Assembly (NCBI GenBank): GCA_025057155.1
Contig: JANWYD010000005.1
Location: 62,001 to 126,000, forward strand
Origin: Chloroflexaceae bacterium
GTDB lineage: Bacteria; Chloroflexota; Chloroflexia; Chloroflexales; Chloroflexaceae
Direction: 5' to 3'
DNA: 64,000 nucleotides
Shown here one piece after another: positions 31,977 through 40,140 of the stretch. The position numbers and the translations under genes were made by a program. Every line of letters starts with the position of its first letter. The first letter of the stretch is position 1. The notes below the pieces were generated by a model that did not search any database, was not told the DNA's origin, and saw only the letters and a list, made by a program, of their open reading frames with translations.

Positions 31977-34043
31977 ATGAGCGCCGAGACTCCTGATCGC
32001 GCCCGGCGCGATCACCACGCGACGCCGGATGCCGGGCACGGCGAGCGCGTTGGCGTGTACGTCTGCCACTGCGGCCATAACATCGCCAATACCGTGGCGG
32101 TCGAAGAGGTCGCCGAGTGGGCTGGCCAGCAGCCCGGCGTTGTCGTCGCCCGCGACTATAAGTTCATGTGTTCCAGCCTGGGGCAGGAGTTGATCGAGCA
32201 AGATATTCAGCAACTCGGCCTCAACCGCGTCGTGGTGGCCGCCTGCTCGCCCCATATGCACGAGAAGACCTTCCGCAGCGCATGCCAGCGCGCCGGCCTG
32301 AACCCCTATCTCTTCGAGATGGCCAACATCCGCGAGATGGGCTCCTGGGCCACCAATGACCGCGAGGCGGCCACGCAGAAGGCCAAGGCCCAGGTCAAGG
32401 GCGCCGTTGAACGGGTGGTTCGCCAGCAACCGCTGGAACCGCTCTACGTGGACATCAATCCCAACACCCTGGTCGTCGGCGGCGGCGTCGCCGGCCTCAC
32501 CGCGGCCCTTGAACTGGCCAACGCCGGCTACCACGTCTACCTGGTCGAACGCGATTCGTCCATCGGCGGCCACATGGCCAAGCTCGACAAGACCTTCCCT
32601 ACCCTCGACTGCGCCGCCTGCATCCTCACGCCCAAGATGGTTGATGTGGCCAACCATCCCAACATTACCTTAATGACCTGGAGCGAGGTTGTCGCCGTCC
32701 ACGGCTACGTGGGCAACTTCACGGTGCGTGTACGGAAAAAGGCGCGCTACATCAAGGAGGATCTATGCACCGGTTGCGGCACCTGCGTCGAGAAGTGTCC
32801 GGTGCGGATCATTGACCAGAACTTCGAGGTGGGCCTGGGCTACCGCAAGGCGATCTACCGCAACTTCCCCCAGGCTGTGCCCAAATACCCGGTGATTGAC
32901 ACCGCCAACTGCACGTTCTTCCAGCGCGGCAAGTGCCGGGCCTGCGAGATCGTCTGCCCGACCGATGCGATTGACTTTAATCAAAAGGATACGATCGTTG
33001 ACCTGGAGGTCGGCAACATCATCCTGGCCACTGGCTACGAGCAGTTCGATGCCCGCCGCGTGCCCCAGTACGGCTATGGGCGCCTGGCCAATGTCTTCAC
33101 CAGCATGGAGTTCGAGCGCATGGTCAACGCCGCCGGGCCGACCGCGGGCCGCGTGGTGCTGCGCGATGGGGTGACCGTGCCGAAGCGTGTCGGCATCATT
33201 CACTGCGTCGGCTCGCGCGACAAGAACTACCACGAGTACTGCTCGCGGGCCTGCTGCATGGCCGCCCTCAAGTTCGCCCACCTGGTCCACGAGCGGGTGC
33301 CCGAAGCCGAGGTGTTCAACTTCTACATTGACATTCGCGCCTCCGGCAAGCACTACGAGGAGTTTTACCACCGCGTGCTCTCCGAGGGCGCGCACTTCAT
33401 TCGCGGGCGGGTGGCCGAGGTCACCGATGCCGCCCGCGGCCCCGGCGAAGAGGGCCAGTTGATCATCCAGGTCGAGGATACGCTGATCGGCAAGCAGCGG
33501 CGCATCCCCGTGGATATGGTCATTCTGATGGCCGGCATGGAGGCGCGCAAGGATGCCCGCCAGGTCGCCGCCCTCTTCGGGTTAGGGTGCGACTACGATG
33601 GTTGGTTCACCGAGCGCCACGCCAAACTCGACCCGGTGGTGACGATGACCGAGGGCATCCTGGTGGCCGGCGCCTGCCAGGGACCCAAGGCCATTCCCGA
33701 GTCGGTGGCCCAGGGGTCGGCGGCGGCGGCGCGGGTGGCCGGTATGATCGGCCAGCGCGTGATGAAGATGGAGCCGGTGCGTGCCAGTATTGACGCCGCG
33801 AGTTGCTCGGGTTGCCGCATCTGCAACAACCTCTGCCCCTACCACGCGATTACCTTCCATGAGGATCGCAAGGTCTCCGAGGTGATCACTGCCCTCTGCC
33901 AGGGATGCGGCGCCTGCGTGGCCGCCTGTCCCAGCGCGGCGATCAGCGGGGCGCACTTCACCCGTGACCAGGTGCTCGCGCAGATCGAGGGCATTCTGTG
34001 GGACGCGCGCCAGCCCGAGGTGCTCTGGCTGGAGCCTCAGTAG
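31977..34043 (+). CDS. hdrA: Heterodisulfide reductase subunit A-like flavoprotein (bifurcating subunit)
   Basis: 688 residues, normal size for HdrA. The N-terminal domain has cysteine segments VYVCHCGHN, KFMCSSLGQ and VAACSPHMHEKTF. A thioredoxin-reductase-like FAD domain starts at TLVVGGGVAGLTAALELA (about residue 162). Inserted ferredoxin motifs are CTGCGTCVEKCP (about 263) and CRACEIVCP, then HCVGSRDKNYHEYCSRACCM. A C-terminal 2x[4Fe-4S] ferredoxin has CSGCRICNNLCP (about 609) and CQGCGACVAACP (about 640). In methanogens HdrA's FAD bifurcates electrons between ferredoxin and the heterodisulfide. No selenocysteine codon is needed. GGAGGAGG lies just upstream, overlapping the end of hdrB. 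Confidence 0.94.
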   Translation: MSAETPDRARRDHHATPDAGHGERVGVYVCHCGHNIANTVAVEEVAEWAGQQPGVVVARDYKFMCSSLGQELIEQDIQQLGLNRVVVAACSPHMHEKTFRSACQRAGLNPYLFEMANIREMGSWATNDREAATQKAKAQVKGAVERVVRQQPLEPLYVDINPNTLVVGGGVAGLTAALELANAGYHVYLVERDSSIGGHMAKLDKTFPTLDCAACILTPKMVDVANHPNITLMTWSEVVAVHGYVGNFTVRVRKKARYIKEDLCTGCGTCVEKCPVRIIDQNFEVGLGYRKAIYRNFPQAVPKYPVIDTANCTFFQRGKCRACEIVCPTDAIDFNQKDTIVDLEVGNIILATGYEQFDARRVPQYGYGRLANVFTSMEFERMVNAAGPTAGRVVLRDGVTVPKRVGIIHCVGSRDKNYHEYCSRACCMAALKFAHLVHERVPEAEVFNFYIDIRASGKHYEEFYHRVLSEGAHFIRGRVAEVTDAARGPGEEGQLIIQVEDTLIGKQRRIPVDMVILMAGMEARKDARQVAALFGLGCDYDGWFTERHAKLDPVVTMTEGILVAGACQGPKAIPESVAQGSAAAARVAGMIGQRVMKMEPVRASIDAASCSGCRICNNLCPYHAITFHEDRKVSEVITALCQGCGACVAACPSAAISGAHFTRDQVLAQIEGILWDARQPEVLWLEPQ

Positions 34044-34055
34044 AGGAGGGTTGCC

Positions 34056-34529
34056 GTGGAGAACGAGTTTCAGCCCATCATCGTCGGCTTTCTCTGCAAC
34101 TGGTGCTCCTACCGGGCCGCCGATCTTGCCGGCACGGCGCGCATTCGCTACGCGCCGACGATGCGCCCCATCCGCGTGATGTGCACCGCCCGCGTTGAGC
34201 CGGAGTTCGTGCTCAAGGCCCTCCGCGAGGGCGCCGATGGCGTGCTGATCGCCGGCTGCCACCCCGGCGAGTGCCACTACGTGGAAGGCAATATCAAGGC
34301 CCTGCGGCGCTTCATCCTGCTCAAGGCCATGCTGCGCCAGTTCGGCGTGGAGGACGAGCGCGTGCAACTGGTCTGGGCCGCCGCCTCCGAGGGCAAGCAA
34401 CTCGCCGAGGCCGTGGACCGTATGACCGAACAACTGCGCGCCCTGGGCCCCCTCCGCTGGCGCCAGCGCGTGCTCGGCGAGCAGCCCGTCGCCCGCCACG
34501 CCCGTGAGGTGGAGGTCGGCGGGGATTGA
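34056..34529 (+). CDS. mvhD: F420-non-reducing hydrogenase iron-sulfur subunit D (MvhD)
   Basis: 157-residue [2Fe-2S] protein that links the hydrogenase to HdrA. Conserved cysteines: FLCNWCSYRAAD, IRVMCTARV and GCHPGECHYVEGN. GTG start at 34056 with AGGAGGG upstream; the gap to hdrA is 12 bases. In some bacteria MvhD is fused to HdrA; here it is separate. The C-terminus carries an extension with LGEQPVARHAREVEVGGD beyond the conserved domain. Confidence 0.92.
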   Translation: MENEFQPIIVGFLCNWCSYRAADLAGTARIRYAPTMRPIRVMCTARVEPEFVLKALREGADGVLIAGCHPGECHYVEGNIKALRRFILLKAMLRQFGVEDERVQLVWAAASEGKQLAEAVDRMTEQLRALGPLRWRQRVLGEQPVARHAREVEVGGD

Positions 34530-34536
34530 CAATGTA

Positions 34537-34586
34537 GCGCAACCTGGAAGGTTGCGCGCCGTAACGCGACCTTCCGGGTTGCGCGC
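34537..34586. repeat. Pair of GCGCAACC/GGTTGCGC palindromes inside the operon
   Basis: GCGCAACCTGGAAGGTTGCGC at 34537-34557 and GCGACCTTCCGGGTTGCGC at 34566-34584, in the gap between mvhD and mvhG. The two units are also inverted relative to each other and could form one long stem. The position inside an operon suggests an effect on mRNA stability or subunit stoichiometry. Confidence 0.75.
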
Positions 34587-34603
34587 ACGACAGGAGATTA
34601 TCC

Positions 34604-35602
34604 ATGCCCAGGCCTACCTTCGCAATGTACTGGGCCGCCTCGTGCGGCGGCTGCGAGATCTCGCTGCTCAACGTCGGCGAGTTGATCCTCGACGTGGATG
34701 CCGCCTTCGACGTGGTCTTCTGGCCCTGCGTGGCCGACTTCAAGTACCAGGATGTCGAAGGCTATCCTGATGGCTATATTGACCTGTGCCTGTTCAACGG
34801 AGCCATTCGCAACTCAGAGAACGAGGAACTGGCCCACCTGCTGCGCCGCAAGTCGAAGACCCTGGTGGCCTTCGGCTCTTGCGCCTGCGAGGGCTGCGCC
34901 CCCGGCCTGGCCAACCTGACCACCAATGCCGCCACCATACGCACGGTCTATACCGACAGCCTGACCACGGACGAAAGCCGTACCCAGGCGCCCCGGCCGG
35001 TCACGCAGGTGCCCGAAGGCGAGATCCGCATCCCCGTGCTCTACGAGACGGTGCGCACGCTCGACCAGGTGGTGCCGGTGGATTACATCATTCCCGGCTG
35101 CCCCCCCGAGGCGCGGCAGATCGCCGCGGTGCTGCGCGCGGTGCTCACCGGTATGCCCCTCCCGCCCCCCGGCGGAACAATCATCGGCGCCGGGAACGTG
35201 GCCCTCTGCGAGGAGTGCCCCCTGGCGAAGAACGTCAAGCAGATCACGCGCTTCTACCGCCCCTACGAGATCGTTCCTGAGCCGGGGATTTGCCTGCTCG
35301 AACAGGGCCTGGTGTGCATGGGGCCGGCCACCCGCAGCGGCTGCGGCGCCCTCTGCCCCCAGGTCGGCATGCGCTGCGAGGGCTGCTATGGCCCCCTCGA
35401 CGGCCAGGATCAGGGCGCGCGCATGCTCGCCGCGGTCGCCTCGGTGGTGGCCGCGGGCGGCGCGCACCTCGATGAGCATGCACAGGCTGAAGAGATCGCT
35501 GCGGTCATGGACACCCTGGTGGACCCGGCCGGCACCTTCTACCGCTTCAGTCTGGCCCACTCGTTGCTGCGGCGCGCCCGCGTCGCCGATAACTCCGCTT
35601 GA
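34604..35602 (+). CDS. mvhG: F420-non-reducing hydrogenase small subunit (MvhG)
   Basis: 332-residue Fe-S subunit of a group 3c-type NiFe hydrogenase. It lacks a Tat signal and has the proximal-cluster motif SCGGCEIS at the N-terminus, GSCACEGCAPGLAN, IPGCPP, and medial/distal ligands in ECPLAKN, CLLEQGLVCMGPATRSGCGALCP and MRCEGCYGP. It transfers electrons from the NiFe site of MvhA to MvhD. The gene lies between mvhD and mvhA, with mvhA starting 11 bases downstream. Confidence 0.92.
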   Translation: MPRPTFAMYWAASCGGCEISLLNVGELILDVDAAFDVVFWPCVADFKYQDVEGYPDGYIDLCLFNGAIRNSENEELAHLLRRKSKTLVAFGSCACEGCAPGLANLTTNAATIRTVYTDSLTTDESRTQAPRPVTQVPEGEIRIPVLYETVRTLDQVVPVDYIIPGCPPEARQIAAVLRAVLTGMPLPPPGGTIIGAGNVALCEECPLAKNVKQITRFYRPYEIVPEPGICLLEQGLVCMGPATRSGCGALCPQVGMRCEGCYGPLDGQDQGARMLAAVASVVAAGGAHLDEHAQAEEIAAVMDTLVDPAGTFYRFSLAHSLLRRARVADNSA

Positions 35603-35613
35603 AGGAGGCGCCC

Positions 35614-37107
35614 ATGAAACGGATCGCGATCGACCCCGTCACCCGCCTGGAGGGCCACGGCCGGATCGAGATCTTCCTCAACGATGAGGGCGATGTGGCC
35701 AACGCCTACTTCATCGTTCCCGAGTTGCGCGGGTTCGAGCAGTTCTGCGTGGGCCGCCCCGCCGAGGAGATGCCCCGCATCACCGACCGCATCTGCGGCG
35801 TGTGCCCCGAGGCCCACCACATGGCCTCCGCCAAGGCCCTCGACGACCTGTTCAAGGTGGACCCGCCCCCGGCGGCGAAGAAGCTCCGCGAACTGCTCTA
35901 CTCGGCCTTCTACGTGGCCGACCACACCACCCACTTCTACGCCCTGGCCGGCCCCGACTTCGTGATGGGCCCCGATGCGCCCCCCGCCGAGCGCAACATC
36001 CTCGGCGTGGTGCGCAAGGTGGGCCTTGAAATCGGCAAGCAGGTGATTGACGCCCGCATTCGCAACCACCAGGTCATTAAACTGCTCGGCGGTCGTGGCG
36101 TGCACCCCGTCGCCGCCCTCCCCGGCGGTTGGAGCCGGCCCCTCGCGCCCGCCGATCGCGAGGGCATCGAAGAGGCTGCACGCCAGAACGTGGACTTCGC
36201 CCTCTTCAGCCTCAAGCTGTTCGAGGACCTGGTGCTCGGCAATCCTCAGTATGTCGAACTGATCCTCTCCGACACCTTCACCCACCGCACCTACTCGATG
36301 GGCACAGTGGACGCCAACAACCGCGTCAATTTCTACGACGGCATGATCCGCGTGGTCGATCCCGAAGGAGTCGAGTTTGTCAAGTACCACCCCCGCGAGT
36401 ACGCCAGCCACATCGCCGAGCACTGCGAGAGCTGGACCTACCTGAAGTTCCCCTACCTCAAGGCCATCGGCTGGAAGGGGCTGGTGGACGGCAAGGACAG
36501 TGGCGTCTACTGCGCCACGCCCCTCTCGCGGCTCAACGCTGCCGATGGCATGGCCACGCCCCTGGCCCAGGAAGCCTACGAGAAGTTCTACGAAACCCTG
36601 GGCAGCAAGCGCGGACCCAACGGGCGCTACCAGCCCGTCCACTACCGCCTGGCGACCCACTGGGCGCGTCTGGTGGAGTTGCTCTACGCCGCCGAGCGCA
36701 TGCTCGAACTGGCCACTGACCCCCAGATCACCGATCCCCAGGTGCGCGCGCCCGTCACCGCCACCCCCACCGAGGGCGTCGGCTCAGTCGAGGCCCCCCG
36801 CGGCACCCTGACCCATCACTACTGGACCGATGAGCGCGGCATTCTCACCCGGGTCAACCTGATCGTTGGCACTACCAACAACTATGCCCCTATTGCTATG
36901 TCGGTGAAGAAGGCCGCCCAGGGACTGATCCAGAAAGGCACGGTGATCACCGAGGGGCTGCTCAACCGCATCGAGATGGGCTTCCGCGCCTACGACCCCT
37001 GCTTCGGCTGCGCGACCCACGCTCTGCCCGGTCAGATGCCCCTCGAAGTGGTTATCCGCGACGCCCGGGGCGCCGAGGTACAGCGTCTCAGCCAGGGCGT
37101 CGGGTGA
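35614..37107 (+). CDS. mvhA: F420-non-reducing NiFe hydrogenase large subunit (MvhA)
   Basis: Catalytic NiFe subunit, 497 residues as translated. The four NiFe-binding cysteines are in RICGVCPEAHH (L1) and DPCFGCATH (L2). A 28-residue tail (ALPGQMPLEVV and on) follows the final His and should be removed by a dedicated protease, which is encoded next. Start ATG 35614 after GAAGGAGG gives the standard MKRIAIDPVTRLEGHGRIE opening. Neighbours mvhD and hdrABC place it in group 3c. No selenocysteine. It oxidises H2 in the cytoplasm; the reverse reaction is also possible. Confidence 0.94.
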   Translation: MKRIAIDPVTRLEGHGRIEIFLNDEGDVANAYFIVPELRGFEQFCVGRPAEEMPRITDRICGVCPEAHHMASAKALDDLFKVDPPPAAKKLRELLYSAFYVADHTTHFYALAGPDFVMGPDAPPAERNILGVVRKVGLEIGKQVIDARIRNHQVIKLLGGRGVHPVAALPGGWSRPLAPADREGIEEAARQNVDFALFSLKLFEDLVLGNPQYVELILSDTFTHRTYSMGTVDANNRVNFYDGMIRVVDPEGVEFVKYHPREYASHIAEHCESWTYLKFPYLKAIGWKGLVDGKDSGVYCATPLSRLNAADGMATPLAQEAYEKFYETLGSKRGPNGRYQPVHYRLATHWARLVELLYAAERMLELATDPQITDPQVRAPVTATPTEGVGSVEAPRGTLTHHYWTDERGILTRVNLIVGTTNNYAPIAMSVKKAAQGLIQKGTVITEGLLNRIEMGFRAYDPCFGCATHALPGQMPLEVVIRDARGAEVQRLSQGVG

Positions 37108-37108
37108 G

Positions 37109-37163
37109 GTATGGAGGTTAGGGAGAAAAACAGCTCTACAGCTTTTCACCTCCACATCTCCAC
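37109..37163. repeat. Short member of the GTGTGGAG hairpin family
   Basis: Between mvhA and its protease gene: TATGGAGGTTAGGGAGAAAA pairs loosely with TTTTCACCTCCACATCTCC. A weaker copy of the long hairpins at 20861 and 37655. Confidence 0.55.
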
Positions 37164-37181
37164 AGAGGAAAGAGATCCGTC

Positions 37182-37673
37182 ATGCGAACCCTGGTCCTTG
37201 GTCTTGGCAACCCCATCCTGACCGATGACAGCGTGGGCGTGCGCGTGGCCGAAGAGGTGCGCGCTGCCCTCGCTCCGCGCCCCGAGGACCTGGTCGTGGT
37301 CGAAACCGCCTCCCTGGGCGGCCTCGCGCTGATGGAAATGCTGATCGGCTACGACCGCGCCATTCTGATCGACGCCCTCTGCCGCAGCGACCAGGCCCCC
37401 GGCAGCCTCCTCCGGCTGAGCCTGCGCGACGTGCAGGCCCTCAATCCCACCGAGCGCAGCGTCTCACCCCACGACACCAGCCTGGGAGTGGCCCTGGACC
37501 TGGGCCGGCAGATGGGGCTGCCGTTGCCGGAAGAGATCGTTATCTACGCCATCACCGTCACCGACGTCCTCGACTTCGGCGAGCAACCGACTCCGCCGGT
37601 CGCCGCCGCCATCCCCGCCGCGGTGAACGCGGTGCTGGCCGAGGTGCTGGCGCGTGGAGGTGGAGAGGTGTAG
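37182..37673 (+). CDS. Hydrogenase maturation protease (HyaD/HycI family) for MvhA
   Basis: Nickel-dependent endopeptidase of 163 residues that trims the C-terminus of a hydrogenase large subunit. The N-terminal LVLGLGNPILTDDSVGVRVAEEV carries the metal-binding Asp, with further conserved DALCRSDQAPGSLLRL and SPHDTSLGVAL (His ligand). Position immediately after mvhA indicates MvhA as its client; a second protease gene (57553-58038) sits beside hupL. GAGGAAAGAG precedes ATG 37182. The last codons (GGGEV and stop) are read from the octamer repeat that fills the next gap. Confidence 0.9.
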   Translation: MRTLVLGLGNPILTDDSVGVRVAEEVRAALAPRPEDLVVVETASLGGLALMEMLIGYDRAILIDALCRSDQAPGSLLRLSLRDVQALNPTERSVSPHDTSLGVALDLGRQMGLPLPEEIVIYAITVTDVLDFGEQPTPPVAAAIPAAVNAVLAEVLARGGGEV

Positions 37674-37775
37674 CAGTGTAGAGGTGTGGAGGTGTAGAGG
37701 TGTGGAGGTGTAAAGCTTAAAGTTTCCAAGACTCTACATCTCCACATCTCCACACCTCCACACCTCCACACTCCC
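37655..37775. repeat. Long GTGTGGAG/GTGTAGAG octamer hairpin
   Basis: The left arm (37655-37712) is a run of GGTGTGGA and GGTGTAGA octamers. The right arm (37731-37775) is the complementary run of CTCCACAC and CTCCACAT units. The loop is AT-rich (TAAAGCTTAAAGTTTCC). The arms could pair over about 45 bases. The repeat starts inside the upstream protease gene. Confidence 0.85.
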
Positions 37776-37807
37776 CAGGGGGTAGACAACAACCACAGGA
37801 GGATCGT

Positions 37808-38299
37808 ATGGTATCCCCGGAGCTGCTGCGTCGTTATCCGTTTTTCGCCGGGTTCACTCCCGACCAGTTGACGGCCCTCGCTATGGCCGCCGAGGAGATG
37901 GAGGTCCCCGGTGGTCATCGCTTCTGCAACGAGGGCGACGAGTTGCGCCATCTCTACCTGGTGCTGGAAGGCAGCGTGGAGGTCACCCTGACCCTGCCCG
38001 AGAAGGGCAGCCGTTCGGTGCTGCCCCCACCCGCGGGTCAGGCCCGCGAGATCACCCTCAGCGTAGTGCGCCCCAGCGAGGTCTTCGCCTGGTCGGCCCT
38101 GGTGCCGCCTTACCAGGCCACCTCGAACGTGGTGGCCGCCGAAGATAGCCGGGTGGTGGCGCTTGACGCCGCCGCGCTGCGCCAGCGTATGGAGAGCGAC
38201 CCGGCCTTTGGCTGCCAGTTGCTCCTGCGCGTGGCCCAGATCGCCCGCGACCGCATCCAGGACCTGCACCTGGAGGCTCTGGCAAGCGCCGCCCGATGA
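37808..38299 (+). CDS. Cyclic-nucleotide-binding-domain protein without DNA-binding domain
   Basis: 163 residues forming a single CRP-like sensor barrel: LLRRYPFFAGFTPDQLTALAMAAEEMEVPGG at the start, HLYLVLEGSVEVTL, VVRPSEVFAWSALVPP (the phosphate-binding-cassette region) and a C-terminal helix RVAQIARDRIQDLHLEAL. The HTH domain of CRP/FNR regulators is absent, so it is not a transcription factor by itself. Similar stand-alone sensors occur beside hydrogenase and Hdr genes in other bacteria (from memory). It may regulate the complex allosterically (inference). AGGAGG lies upstream of ATG 37808. Its TGA is the first base triplet of a TGATGCGATTT repeat. Confidence 0.8.
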   Translation: MVSPELLRRYPFFAGFTPDQLTALAMAAEEMEVPGGHRFCNEGDELRHLYLVLEGSVEVTLTLPEKGSRSVLPPPAGQAREITLSVVRPSEVFAWSALVPPYQATSNVVAAEDSRVVALDAAALRQRMESDPAFGCQLLLRVAQIARDRIQDLHLEALASAAR

Positions 38300-38419
38300 T
38301 GCGATTTGAGATTTTGGATTTTGGATTACCGTAATGGCTTCCCGGTTAGGTTTGGCGATCATCCTCTTCCCTATCACCTGATCCAAAATCCAGAATCCAA
38401 AATCCAAAATCCAAAATCC
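38297..38419. repeat. GGATTTT heptamer hairpin
   Basis: Left arm TGATGCGATTTGAGATTTTGG (38297-38317) and a further heptamer to 38327; right arm of inverted ATCCAAA heptamers (38380-38419). Together they can fold into an AT-rich stem of about 30 bp with a 50-base loop. Confidence 0.8.
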
Positions 38420-38718
38420 CCGATCGGTTGCCATACTCTAAGCTCCGGTTGCGACCCTCATACCCCAGATAATCCCCAGAAAGCGTAGATTCTTCCCATC
38501 CCGGCACAACCACCGCTATCGGGGCGCAACGCCGCGCCCCCGCCGGGTCAACCCCCCACGGACAGCAACGCCGCGCCCCGTCCGCACGCAAACCCGGTAG
38601 CGCAGCACCCTGGATTGCGCGCCAGGGGGAGTTGGGGTTCCCCGGACTTCGCGCTTGAGAAGGCATAGCCCTCCCAGACATATCTGTACGCATTTCGGGA
38701 ACGAGAGGCAGGTCTCCG
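38420..38718. other. 299-base gap before gltD
   Basis: No gene recognised. Holds short GC-rich repeated segments (CGCAACGCCGCGCCCC around 38527 and a partial copy around 38570). No clear promoter hexamers were found, although gltD should have its own promoter here. Confidence 0.4.
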
Positions 38719-40140
38719 ATGGGTGAAATTGAAGGGTTCTTAAAGTACGGGCGCCAGGAATGGCGCGCGCGACCAGTTGCTGAGCGGCTGCGGGATTACC
38801 GTGATGTCTACGAGCCTCTGACCGACGCTGAGGTGCGCGTTCAGGCCGCCCGCTGTATGGACTGCGGCATCCCCTACTGTCATATTGCCTGTCCCGTGGG
38901 CAATTTTATTCCCTGGTGGAACGACCGGGTAACCGAGGGCAACTGGGAAGAGGCCCTGGCCCAGCTTCACCGCGACAACAACTTTCCCGAGTTTACCGGC
39001 CACCTCTGCCCGGCCCTCTGCGAAGGCTCCTGTTCCCTGGCGCTCTACTTCGAGCCGGTGTCGATCCGCATGGTCGAGTTGCGGATCATCGAGTGGGGGT
39101 TCGAGCACGGGTTGGTGCGGCCCCAACCCCCCCGTCGCCTGACCGGCAAGCGCGTGGCGATCGTCGGCTCGGGGCCGGCTGGCCTGGCTGCGGCGCAGCA
39201 ACTGCGCCGCAAGGGTCACGACGTGACGGTGTTTGAGCGCGATGATCGCATCGGCGGGTTGCTACGCTACGGCATCCCCGATTTCAAACTGGAGAAGTGG
39301 ATCCTCGACCGGCGTCTGGCGCAGTTGGAGGCCGAAGGGGTGGTCTTCCAGCCGGGCGTCAACATCGGGGTGGATGTGCCCGCCGATCAGCTGCGCCGCG
39401 AATTCGACGCCGTCCTGCTGGCCGGCGGCGCGCAGCAGCCCCGCGACCTGGCGGTCGAGGGTCGCGAGCTGCGCGGCGTCCATTTCGCGATGGAGTTCCT
39501 CACCCAGCAGAACCGCCGCTGCGCTGGCCTGCCGCTCACGACGGCGCCAATTGACGCCCGCGGCAAGCGTGTGCTGGTGATTGGCGGCGGCGATACCGGC
39601 GCAGACTGTGTTGGCACCGCTCTGCGCCAGGGCGCAGTGTCGGTGACCTCGTTTGAACTGCTGCCCCGGCCGCCGCTGCAGCGCGCCCCCGATAATCCCT
39701 GGCCCGAATGGCCGCGCATCCTACGTACATCCTCCTCGCACGAAGAAGGCGGCGAGCGCCGTTACAGCATTCGCACCCGTCGCCTGATCGGCGATGCGAC
39801 CGGCCAGGTCACGGCCGTCGAGGCTGTTGAGGTGCGCTGGCGACCCGATGCCAGCGGGCAGCCGCGCATGGAAGACGTTCCTGGCAGCGAGTTTACCTTG
39901 CCCTGCGACCTGGTGCTGCTGGCCATGGGCTTCGTCGGGCCGCGAGCCGATGGCCCGATTGCTCAGCTCGGCCTTGAGTTGACCCCCCGCGGTGGCGTGG
40001 CCACCGACGAACACAAAATGACCGCGACGCCCGGCGTCTTCGTCGCCGGTGATATGCGCCGCGGCCAGTCACTGGTGGTCTGGGCGATTGCCGAGGGCCG
40101 CGCCGTTGCTGAGAGCATCCACTGGTACCTGATGGGATAA
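38719..40140 (+). CDS. gltD: Glutamate synthase small subunit-like NAD(P)H oxidoreductase
   Basis: 473 residues, the length of GltD. The N-terminal [4Fe-4S]-binding region has ARCMDCGIPYCHIACPVGNFIPWWNDRV and HLCPALCEGSC. The FAD site is VAIVGSGPAGLAAAQQLRRKGHDVTVFE, the NADPH site VLVIGGGDTGADCVGTALRQGA, and the C-terminus GVFVAGDMRRGQSLVVWAIAEGR. Together with GltB it makes glutamate from glutamine and 2-oxoglutarate. No gltB is in the window. GltD-like subunits also serve as NAD(P)H modules for other enzymes (NfnB, for example), so a link to the upstream Hdr-Mvh complex is possible but unproven. Confidence 0.9.
   Translation: MGEIEGFLKYGRQEWRARPVAERLRDYRDVYEPLTDAEVRVQAARCMDCGIPYCHIACPVGNFIPWWNDRVTEGNWEEALAQLHRDNNFPEFTGHLCPALCEGSCSLALYFEPVSIRMVELRIIEWGFEHGLVRPQPPRRLTGKRVAIVGSGPAGLAAAQQLRRKGHDVTVFERDDRIGGLLRYGIPDFKLEKWILDRRLAQLEAEGVVFQPGVNIGVDVPADQLRREFDAVLLAGGAQQPRDLAVEGRELRGVHFAMEFLTQQNRRCAGLPLTTAPIDARGKRVLVIGGGDTGADCVGTALRQGAVSVTSFELLPRPPLQRAPDNPWPEWPRILRTSSSHEEGGERRYSIRTRRLIGDATGQVTAVEAVEVRWRPDASGQPRMEDVPGSEFTLPCDLVLLAMGFVGPRADGPIAQLGLELTPRGGVATDEHKMTATPGVFVAGDMRRGQSLVVWAIAEGRAVAESIHWYLMG

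Noticed and set aside
30201-34043. Methanogenesis gene cluster
   Set aside because: HdrABC alone does not indicate a methanogen; no mcr, mtr or cofactor genes are present and the surrounding genes are bacterial.
34604-37107. Selenocysteine-containing hydrogenase
   Set aside because: Both large subunits have Cys codons at every NiFe ligand position, and no in-frame TGA is needed in mvhA, hdrA or hupL.
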